From a virus, in IMG/VR virus record IMGVR_UViG_3300028779_000032, positions 1 through 23,228 of that record: a stretch of 23,228 nucleotides of DNA. One strand, written 5' to 3'. The position numbers and the translations under genes were made by a program. Below the pieces are notes generated by a model, which saw nothing but the letters and a program-made list of their open reading frames with translations, was not told the origin of the DNA and did not search any database. Positions within the stretch are counted from its first letter, which is position 1, and every line of letters starts with the position of its first letter. Shown in pieces: positions 6,033-12,575 of this stretch.

Positions 6033-8425
6033 GTCTATTTTCCTGGCTGGACCGCAAGCGCAGAGGCTACTGGGCACTCGCAGTGTGCGAGTGGCGCAGG
6101 CACCAGCATCATGTCGAAGTGGCAGAGGTTCTGAGCAAGCACAAGCAGCACATCAGCGAAGCGTTCCTCGCACGCCTGGAAGAGGACAATGAAGGCAAGT
6201 CCGGTATCTACCACGCGCACGAAATGCCGGTGCCGCAGTGGACCGTCAAGCCATACACGCCACCCATGAAGGTCATGTGCTCGGACGGCAAGATGCTGGA
6301 CGAGCACGTCCTGGCCATGGACGACCAGCTAGGCGCGATGTGGAAGGGCTACGACAACCAGCACGCCATGGGCATGACCGGCCTGGGCTTCCCTGGCTTC
6401 CCCTACCTGAACGAACTCACGCAGATCAGCGAGTATCGCGACATCAGCGAGCGCACTGCGAAAGAGATGACCCGCAAGTGGATCAAGTTCCGCAGCACGG
6501 GCGATCACAAGCGCGACAAGGAGATCAAGCAGATCGAGGTCGAGCTTGTGCGTCTGCATGCGAAGAACATGTTCGAGCGGTGCGCTGTGCTCGATGGCTT
6601 CTTCGGGCGTGGCCAGATCTACCTGGACTTCGGTGACAAGGAGATCGACGACGTCGAGGAGATCGGCAGCAAGCTGCTCATCCAGCACGAGAAGATCAAC
6701 AAGAAGCACCCGCTCCAGGCACTGAAGGTCATCGAGCCAATCACGACCTACCCCGCGACCTACAATTCGACCTACCCGCTGCGCCAGGACTACTACGAGC
6801 CGACCTCATGGTGGGTCTACGGTGCGCGCGTCGATGCCTCACGTCTGCTCACGTTCGTGGCCCGCCCACTACCCGACCTGCTCAAGCCGATCTACAATTT
6901 TTCGGGAATGAGTTTGAGCCAGCTTGCCCAGCCGTATGTTGACTACTGGATGAGCACGCGGGACAGCGTCGGTCGTCTGCTCAAGAACTTCTCATGCAGC
7001 GTGCTGAAGACGGACCTGTCCTCGATCCTCCAGGGCGAGGGCTATGACGAATTCCTGAAGCGCGCGCGCATGTTCAATGCACTGCGCGACAACCAGGGTC
7101 TGATGGTCCTGGACAACGAGGGCGAGGCATTCGAGAAGCACGAGACCAGCCTGTCCGGCCTGGACAAGTTGCAGGCGCAGGCGCAGGAGCACATGGCCGC
7201 AGTGGCGAAGACCCCACTCACCATCCTCATCGGCATCACGCCCACGGGTCTGAACACGACGGCCGAGGGCGACATCACGATCTACAACAACCACATCAAC
7301 AACCAACAGGAGTCGATCTTCCGGCCCAACCTGGAGCGTCTGGTCAAGATCATCATGCTGTCCCTATTCGAAGAGATCTACGACGACATCACGTTCGACT
7401 TCGTCGATCTGGTCAGCCAGACCGAGAAGGAAAAGGCCCTGATGCGCAAGTCCGAGGGCGAGACGGATCAGGTCTACGTCACGATCGGCGCAGTCAGCCC
7501 TGAAGAGGTGCGCGGCAAGATCGCAGCGGATCCCGACAGCGGCTACGACGACCTGGACGTGGATCACCCGGAGGGCAAGCTGGGCCTGCCTCCCCCACCG
7601 GCCGGTGCTATGCCTCCCAAGGGCAAGGGCGGCGCAGGTGGCGCGGGTGGTGGAGGATCCACACAGGCCGAGAACACGGCCGAGACGAACGCTGCATTCA
7701 ATTCGCCTGGGGATTCGGTTCTGCATGATCACGCGTATGGACTCTGGATGGACGCGATCGCGCAGGACGAGTTCAACGGCAACCAGCATACTGGCGGCAT
7801 TGGTGGTAAGAACGACTCACCACTCGCGAAAGCGACGAAGCTCTCGTCAGCCGCACAGAGGTCCACGAACCGTGCGTGGACCGCTGGCTCCAAGGCTGCT
7901 CACCTGAAGGCGCAGCATGCGCATCAACGAGCACTGGCTGCTCATCAAGCGGCCTTGGGGTCAGCCACCAGCAACCTGAGCCATGTGCATCACGCGTTCA
8001 TCGACGCGCACCATGCGGCCATCATCGCCCATGGCCTGAAGGCGAACGAGAAGCACAACGAGGCCGAGGACGCGAACCCTGAGGGCATCAACCAATACAC
8101 CGGCACGGCTGCACCCAAGACCTATCCGGGTGTGGGCGCGCACGAGCATGCACAGGCGGGCTACGAGGCTTCGATGAAGTCCGTGCAGCTTGCGGCCAAG
8201 TCCGGCGACAAGCAGCTTCTGGCCAGTGCGCGCGCAGCGGGCGAGGCCACCTACGCTGCCATGGAGTCCGGCAAGACGGCAGACTTCAACACTGCGGCCA
8301 GCATGCACGGCAAGCTCGCCACTGAGTGCGTGACATCCAATCATCTCGACGAAGCACAAGCACACATGGATGCGTCGGAACGTCTGAAGTGGGCAGGCAT
8401 GAAGATAGCGGAGGGAGCGGAATGA
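6029..8425 (+). CDS. Portal protein (DUF1073 type) with tagged C-terminal extension
   Basis: Residues 1 to about 530 match the DUF1073/phage_portal_3 group: an N-terminal part with FPGFPYLNEL near 125, a long helical core, and the typical end motif NNHINNQQESIFRPNLERLV near 415-435. Portals form the dodecameric ring at one capsid vertex for DNA entry and exit. Databases often label this domain 'anti-CBASS Acb1-like'; I see no paired H-x-T phosphoesterase motifs, and the position after terminase argues for portal. Beyond residue 530 a Gly/Pro-rich linker leads to the tag EFNGNQHTGG (581-590), an Ala/His-rich helical module, a second tag NPEGINQYTG (683-692) and another helical module to residue 798. 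Usual family members of this type are around 450-550 residues, so about 250 residues are extra. The start overlaps the previous stop by 4 bases. Confidence 0.88.
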   Translation: MSLFSWLDRKRRGYWALAVCEWRRHQHHVEVAEVLSKHKQHISEAFLARLEEDNEGKSGIYHAHEMPVPQWTVKPYTPPMKVMCSDGKMLDEHVLAMDDQLGAMWKGYDNQHAMGMTGLGFPGFPYLNELTQISEYRDISERTAKEMTRKWIKFRSTGDHKRDKEIKQIEVELVRLHAKNMFERCAVLDGFFGRGQIYLDFGDKEIDDVEEIGSKLLIQHEKINKKHPLQALKVIEPITTYPATYNSTYPLRQDYYEPTSWWVYGARVDASRLLTFVARPLPDLLKPIYNFSGMSLSQLAQPYVDYWMSTRDSVGRLLKNFSCSVLKTDLSSILQGEGYDEFLKRARMFNALRDNQGLMVLDNEGEAFEKHETSLSGLDKLQAQAQEHMAAVAKTPLTILIGITPTGLNTTAEGDITIYNNHINNQQESIFRPNLERLVKIIMLSLFEEIYDDITFDFVDLVSQTEKEKALMRKSEGETDQVYVTIGAVSPEEVRGKIAADPDSGYDDLDVDHPEGKLGLPPPPAGAMPPKGKGGAGGAGGGGSTQAENTAETNAAFNSPGDSVLHDHAYGLWMDAIAQDEFNGNQHTGGIGGKNDSPLAKATKLSSAAQRSTNRAWTAGSKAAHLKAQHAHQRALAAHQAALGSATSNLSHVHHAFIDAHHAAIIAHGLKANEKHNEAEDANPEGINQYTGTAAPKTYPGVGAHEHAQAGYEASMKSVQLAAKSGDKQLLASARAAGEATYAAMESGKTADFNTAASMHGKLATECVTSNHLDEAQAHMDASERLKWAGMKIAEGAE
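7769..7798 (+). repeat. GNQH tag copy 2 (portal)
   Basis: Encodes EFNGNQHTGG; the DNA differs from copies 1 and 5 at few positions (TTCAACGGCAACCAGCAT). Confidence 0.8.
8075..8104 (+). repeat. NQYTG tag variant, copy 3 (portal)
   Basis: Encodes NPEGINQYTG, which matches the NPEGHNQYSG in the small protein at 11732-12091. Confidence 0.7.
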
Positions 8426-8616
8426 ACGACCTCGACACCCTGCGCTTCTACCGCTTCCAGGCCCAGCCACTGCTGGTCCATCTCTACCAGGAAGCCAAGC
8501 TCCCCGCGCCGGTTGATGGGTTCGACTACAAGATCGAAGGGCCACGTCTGGTGGCTGCACTACGCGAACAAGGATTCAGTTTTCAGTTCATCACCAAGGA
8601 AGAGAAGAAACCCTGA
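8422..8616 (+). CDS. 64-aa hypothetical protein
   Basis: The ATG at 8422 overlaps the portal stop by 4 bases and is preceded by GGAGGG, so I prefer it to a start inside the portal gene. The product (MNDLDTLRFYRFQAQPLLVH onwards, 64 residues) is mixed helical and basic/acidic with no recognisable motif. It probably belongs to the head cluster. Function unknown. Confidence 0.65.
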   Translation: MNDLDTLRFYRFQAQPLLVHLYQEAKLPAPVDGFDYKIEGPRLVAALREQGFSFQFITKEEKKP

Positions 8617-8635
8617 ACCACTCTGGAGGCCTGAA

Positions 8636-8869
8636 ATGGCTACTTTCGTTTTCACCTGCTGCGGCCGAACCGTCACGGACCCCAACCAGAACGGTGCCTC
8701 TGCCACGTTCGAGCATCTCTGCATTGGCGACGTGCCCTGCATCGGTCTCGCCAACAACGTGAATCCTGCGTCCGCGACGATAGACGTGCCGACCGAGATC
8801 GTTGACCCCGGCACCGGCACGGTCGTCGGCACCGATGGCGGCACGCCCACGAACGGCGACGGCCAGTAG
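8636..8869 (+). CDS. 77-aa Cys-containing hypothetical protein
   Basis: An ATG at 8636 follows GGAGG by 7 bases. The 77-residue product begins MATFVFTCCGRTV and has further H-L-C and P-C motifs near residues 27-35, so four cysteines and a histidine could bind a metal or form disulfides. The second half is a low-complexity Thr/Gly/Asp tail. I do not recognise a family. It ends one base before the next ATG, consistent with coupled translation. Confidence 0.6.
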   Translation: MATFVFTCCGRTVTDPNQNGASATFEHLCIGDVPCIGLANNVNPASATIDVPTEIVDPGTGTVVGTDGGTPTNGDGQ

Positions 8870-8870
8870 A

Positions 8871-11315
8871 ATGCCTCTGCGCGCACCGGGTCCGAACCCG
8901 ATCCTGCTCTCGCCCGTGCAGCCCAGTGCGGCTGTCCGGGCTTGGTATGCCCGCAGGCTTGACGCGCAGATCACCAGCATGCACCAGCACGTCCAGGTGG
9001 CCATCCAGGGCCTCTGGGAGACGAACCAGCCTGTCCATGTCGCCACGTTCCCGGCCCACGTCCTGGGCGGGCTGCTGGACCGGCTGGAGGCTCATTACGT
9101 CGAGCAGTTCAACCTGCGCGCCAGCGAAGTCGTCCACGGCTTCCTGCACCGCTGCCTGGACCACGTCGATTTCGCCTTCGGGGCAAGCCTGCGCAAGGCT
9201 GGCTTCCAGGTGGCCGCGCGTGGCCCGCTCACCTACGATGCCCTGGCCATGGACGAGTTCGAGGAGGATCTGCATCCTCGTGATGACCATGGCCGGTTCG
9301 CAGGCAGTGACTGGACCGGCCCATGTGGCAACCAGGAACTGAGCACACGCATTCCGAAGGAAACCAAGACTCGGAAGAACGATCCAGAACACGTGATGCT
9401 CAAGTCTGACCTCCAGGCGCTGCGTGACGCGCCCGCGCTGAACGACAAGAGCAAGACGCCGTGGGAGAAGATTGCGGAGTGCGTCTCATCCTATCCGAAC
9501 TTCCAGGCCCAGCCCGGTGACACGCCTGACCGGATCATCGAGCGATACATCAACGACGGTGTGAAGAACCTGCAATATCTCTACGACCGCATGTCCCCTG
9601 AAGATCGTGACCGTGCGATGCAATGGTATGACGGTGCGCACGACATTGCGACCGGCTTCGCGCAGAAGTTCGGACTGAGTACTGCACAGGCGTCCGCAGC
9701 TATTGCCACCCTCTCCCCCAAGCGTGACTGGAGGGAGAACGTATCCCTGGCCGAACGATACATGGACATCATGCATGACCATCAAGGTGCGAGGTGGGAC
9801 TCCGAAATGTCGAAGTTCTCCACCGAAGCGGGAGCCAAGGACTTCGCGAACAAGGAAGTCATGTCTCGCGTCGAGGGTAAGACCCTGGGCGAATTGAACA
9901 GTGCTGCGGACAAGGCCCTGTGGCTCATAGCCTACGATGGTGTGCACAACGAACGAGGATTCCGCGAGATCTCGCCCGAAGGAAAGTTCGGTGAGTTCGT
10001 GAAGAAGGATGATGGCTCGCTGAACAACATCGGGGGTGCGAGCGTGGTGCAGGTTGCACACATGGTGCAGGTTTACGAGCATGGTGATGCCCGGACCATC
10101 AGTGATGCACTGGGCGACGGCCACAAGGTGCGCAACTTCTACAACAACATCTACAATCCGAACTCCACTGAAGGTCATGTGACCATCGATACGCACGCGG
10201 TGGCGGGGATCCTGCTTCGCCCACTGGGACTCACCGACAACGAGGTGACGCAGAACTTCGGTGGTGGCAAGCCAGCGGTTAGTGAAGCGTCCACAGGGAT
10301 CAAGGGCACCTACTGCCTCAACCAGGAGGTATTCAAGCGCGCGGCTGAACTGGAGCATCTGCTGCCACGCCAGATGCAGTCCATCTGCTGGACATCCGCA
10401 CAGACCTTGTTCACCACGGGATTCAAACATTCGGATGGTGAGAAGAAGGTCTCCGCACTCTGGCAGAAGTATCACGACTCGAAAGGAGCGATGTCCCTTG
10501 GTCAACTCCATAAAGAAATCTCCGAAGCCTCAGGTAAGAAAATCGAACGTCCGTCCTGGGCCAATCGAGCACCTTCTGAAAAGTCTTGGCCGTCCACTTA
10601 CGAGAGAAAACTGGCTCCGAGTGAACTACCTGTTCATGCCGATTCCAGAGCCATGGACGCAAGAGGACGAGAACGAATTGCCGCCTTCTTTACGAAGACC
10701 CCTGCCGTGACGATGGATGCGACGACCATGCCGCCGAAGATCCCGTTCATCAAGCGCAAGGATCTGTGGGGCCATCTCGCGTTGAAGTTCGAGATGACGC
10801 CCAGCATGCGTCGTGCCCTGGCTGAGAGGCTGGACGACAACGTCGGCCTGATCAGCACGAAGCCGAACAAGGGTGGGACGATCTCGCGGCAATACTTCGG
10901 TCTCATCCGTGACCGTGTCTACAAGAGCATCAACAAGGGACGTGACCTGACCGGCCTGACTGAGGATCTGCACGAGGCTCTCGGCATCACGCGCAGACGT
11001 GCAGGCCTGATCGCGCGTGACCAGAACAACAAGGCCACCTCACTGTTCGTGCGCACAAGGCAGAAAGAGATCGGCATCAACAAGGCTCAGTGGATGCACA
11101 CCGCAGCGTCCATTCACCCGCGTCTGGAACATGAAGGCTGGGATGGCATGCCCTACCTTGTGGACGAGGGTATGCAGAGCATGGAGGAAGGTGAGCAGCA
11201 GTGGCCAGGAAGCGCGATCAACTGCGGGTGCTTGAGCATGCCCATCATCCCCGGCTACAACGACGAAGGTGACGAATACAGCACACTCAAGGACGATGAG
11301 GAGGAAGCAGGATGA
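8871..11315 (+). CDS. MuF-type head morphogenesis protein with large inserted domain
   Basis: I use the ATG at 8871, next to the upstream stop, rather than an upstream in-frame codon inside the previous gene; 814 residues. The MuF/SPP1 gp7-like fold is present in two pieces: residues 1-114 (ending LRKAGFQV) and about 638-800 (FEMTPSMRR, then AGLIARDQ, QWMHTAASIHPRLEHEGWDG near 740 and INCGC near 783-787). In typical members these halves are adjacent. Between them lie about 520 extra residues. They begin with LAMDEF (125-130) and HPRDDHGRF (135-143), include a domain with ATLSPKRDWRENV (near 279-291) and VTIDTHA (437-443) resembling phage DUF7178-like/HhH-glycosylase-like proteins, and end with RAMD (593-596) and VTMD (613-616). 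MuF proteins are minor capsid proteins that can carry effectors into hosts. The insert's activity is inference. Confidence 0.82.
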   Translation: MPLRAPGPNPILLSPVQPSAAVRAWYARRLDAQITSMHQHVQVAIQGLWETNQPVHVATFPAHVLGGLLDRLEAHYVEQFNLRASEVVHGFLHRCLDHVDFAFGASLRKAGFQVAARGPLTYDALAMDEFEEDLHPRDDHGRFAGSDWTGPCGNQELSTRIPKETKTRKNDPEHVMLKSDLQALRDAPALNDKSKTPWEKIAECVSSYPNFQAQPGDTPDRIIERYINDGVKNLQYLYDRMSPEDRDRAMQWYDGAHDIATGFAQKFGLSTAQASAAIATLSPKRDWRENVSLAERYMDIMHDHQGARWDSEMSKFSTEAGAKDFANKEVMSRVEGKTLGELNSAADKALWLIAYDGVHNERGFREISPEGKFGEFVKKDDGSLNNIGGASVVQVAHMVQVYEHGDARTISDALGDGHKVRNFYNNIYNPNSTEGHVTIDTHAVAGILLRPLGLTDNEVTQNFGGGKPAVSEASTGIKGTYCLNQEVFKRAAELEHLLPRQMQSICWTSAQTLFTTGFKHSDGEKKVSALWQKYHDSKGAMSLGQLHKEISEASGKKIERPSWANRAPSEKSWPSTYERKLAPSELPVHADSRAMDARGRERIAAFFTKTPAVTMDATTMPPKIPFIKRKDLWGHLALKFEMTPSMRRALAERLDDNVGLISTKPNKGGTISRQYFGLIRDRVYKSINKGRDLTGLTEDLHEALGITRRRAGLIARDQNNKATSLFVRTRQKEIGINKAQWMHTAASIHPRLEHEGWDGMPYLVDEGMQSMEEGEQQWPGSAINCGCLSMPIIPGYNDEGDEYSTLKDDEEEAG
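9273..9299 (+). repeat. HPRDDHGRF tag (MuF protein)
   Basis: Encodes HPRDDHGRF at the beginning of the inserted part of the MuF protein. It differs from the GNQH tag but holds the same kind of junction position and a similar His/Gly-rich character. Confidence 0.6.
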
Positions 11316-11479
11316 GCGAAGATCTCGCAACCAAGATAGCCGAAGAAGAGCAGCAACTCAGCGAAGACCTCGCCGTGTTCGAGGCTCAGTCAGACCCACA
11401 GCCCGATAGCGCACCCGTTCCTGTGAGTGACCAGGATGCGATCGCTCTCACGCAGTCCACCCTTTACCCTCAGAGCTAG
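11312..11479 (+). CDS. 55-aa acidic hypothetical protein
   Basis: A 55-residue ORF starting in an ATGA overlap with the MuF stop and preceded by GAGGAGGAAGCAGG. The N-terminal half is an acidic helix (MSEDLATKIAEEEQQLSEDL); the rest is Pro/Gln/Ser-rich and probably disordered. It could be a small scaffold or chaperone-like factor, but nothing shows this directly. Confidence 0.6.
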   Translation: MSEDLATKIAEEEQQLSEDLAVFEAQSDPQPDSAPVPVSDQDAIALTQSTLYPQS

Positions 11480-11489
11480 GAGCGATAAA

Positions 11490-11723
11490 ATGTCCGCAGC
11501 CCAAGACAACGCTTTCGCCGCTACCGCAGTGGCCGACAACCTCACCAACCTCGCCAATGTGAGCATGTCCTCGACTCAGCACTTCCAGGCCAATCAGGCT
11601 CACAGCATGGCGGCTGCGGCATGGAGCTCGGTCGGCACGCCAACAGCCAAGATTGCCTATCACAACAACCTCTCGGCTGTGCATCTCACCACTGCGATCC
11701 AACTCCGCACTGCGGGTAAATAG
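11490..11723 (+). CDS. 77-aa Ala/His-rich helical protein
   Basis: ATG at 11490 with TAGGAG 8 bases upstream; an earlier in-frame ATG lies within the previous gene and is less likely. The 77-residue product is rich in Ala, His, Asn and Ser. Its C-terminal half (AHSMAAAAWSSVG, then AYHNNLSAVHLTTAI) fits a two-helix pattern also seen in the following gene and in the portal extension: A-H-S-x-A-A-x-x-W, a G-P turn, then Y/H-rich helix. It carries no GNQH tag itself. Possible minor capsid or decoration element. Function unknown. Confidence 0.65.
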   Translation: MSAAQDNAFAATAVADNLTNLANVSMSSTQHFQANQAHSMAAAAWSSVGTPTAKIAYHNNLSAVHLTTAIQLRTAGK

Positions 11724-11731
11724 GAGCCGCC

Positions 11732-12091
11732 ATGCCTCCGCTGAAGAACTCGATCACGATGGACAGCAACCCCGAAGGCCACAACCAATATTCAGGTGGT
11801 TCAGGCAGGGCTGAGAAGGCAGCGAAAGCTGGCAGCAAGGCCTTGAAGAAGGTTTTCGGCAAGTCGGCCAGTGGCACTCAGGGCGCATCGCAAGCAGCCT
11901 TCGCAGCCACCAAGGTAGCGAACAAGGCAAACACAGCGAAGGCACACACGGCGGCTAACGCTGCACATTCCAAAGCTGCACAGGAATGGCATCGTGCCGG
12001 TGGACCGGAAGGTGAAAGACAGGCCCAGGCACATGAATCTGCCGCACACACCCACAGCATGGCCGCGAGCGCACTTCGCGCGAGCAAGTAA
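11732..12091 (+). CDS. 119-aa tagged Ala/His/Lys-rich helical protein
   Basis: ATG at 11732 with AGGAG 7 bases upstream. The 119-residue product begins with SITMD (residues 7-11), immediately followed by the tag NPEGHNQYSGG (13-23) and GRAEKAAK, a continuation resembling GRAEHAEQ after the zincin tag. The remainder is basic and Ala-rich with a helical hairpin (AHSKAAQEWHRAGGPEG, then QAHESAAHTHSMAASAL) like the preceding gene. It is almost just a tag plus one module, so it could be a minimal capsid cargo or DNA-condensing internal protein; basic Ala-rich proteins fit that, but this is inference. Confidence 0.72.
   Translation: MPPLKNSITMDSNPEGHNQYSGGSGRAEKAAKAGSKALKKVFGKSASGTQGASQAAFAATKVANKANTAKAHTAANAAHSKAAQEWHRAGGPEGERQAQAHESAAHTHSMAASALRASK
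11768..11800 (+). repeat. NQYSGG tag variant, copy 4
   Basis: Encodes NPEGHNQYSGG near the N-terminus of the 119-aa protein, directly after an ITMD motif (11753-11764). Confidence 0.7.
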
Positions 12092-12117
12092 CAAGCACCA
12101 TCACCAGAGGAGGTCTT

Positions 12118-12525
12118 ATGACCCTGATCGAGAACGTCGAAGCCATCACCACCAACATCACCAAGGCGAATGAAATCTGGGCCGCGATGGAGCCGCTCAA
12201 GAAGGAGTTCGAAGAACTGGCCCGCCCGCTGACCAAGCTGGACAAGGCCAAGAACTACTTCGGCGTCAAGCCGGACGGCAATGCCTACGTCATCAGCTTC
12301 AACCCGCAGAACGGCATGCCTGAGTTCCGCGAAGCCTACCCGCTGCCCGAGGCGGATTACGCGGCCGAGCAGGCTGCACAGGCCGAGGCGGATGCGCTCG
12401 CTGCCGCTGCTGCCCCAACTCTTGGCGTGTCGAACTCGAACGATGGAGGCCCCGCCAACGTGGCCGCACAGGCTGAGGCAGATGCCCTGGCACCCAATGT
12501 CGTTCCTCTTGGCCCGATCTCCTAG
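12118..12525 (+). CDS. 135-aa hypothetical head-cluster protein
   Basis: ATG at 12118 preceded by AGAGGAGG. The N-terminal 70 residues are helical and charged (NEIWAAMEPLKKEFEELARP) followed by a short beta-like stretch (AYVISFNPQNGMPEF). The C-terminal part is Ala-rich and holds a near-duplicate AAQAEADALA (about residues 85-94 and 116-125). I do not recognise a family. Position before the protease suggests a head assembly role. Confidence 0.7.
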   Translation: MTLIENVEAITTNITKANEIWAAMEPLKKEFEELARPLTKLDKAKNYFGVKPDGNAYVISFNPQNGMPEFREAYPLPEADYAAEQAAQAEADALAAAAAPTLGVSNSNDGGPANVAAQAEADALAPNVVPLGPIS

Positions 12526-12539
12526 CACTTCAACCAAGA

Positions 12540-12569
12540 CTCCTTTGCGGGATAACTACCCGCCCGGAG
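12540..12569 (+). promoter_or_regulatory. Hairpin that may mask the protease Shine-Dalgarno
   Basis: GCGGG (12547-12551) pairs with CCCGC (12559-12563) around a 7-base loop, and CTCC (12540-12543) pairs with GGAG (12566-12569), which is the Shine-Dalgarno of the protease gene (ATG 12576). The stem could limit protease translation. It lacks a U-tract and is not a typical terminator. Confidence 0.4.
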
Positions 12570-12575
12570 AGCAGC

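Noticed and set aside
6029-8425. Reading the portal as an anti-CBASS Acb1 nuclease
   Set aside because: The DUF1073 region is sometimes labelled so, but I see no paired H-x-T motifs and the position after terminase fits a portal.
12540-12569. Hairpin as a transcription terminator
   Set aside because: No U-run follows, and the downstream protease gene belongs to the same operon; an RBS-masking role is more plausible.
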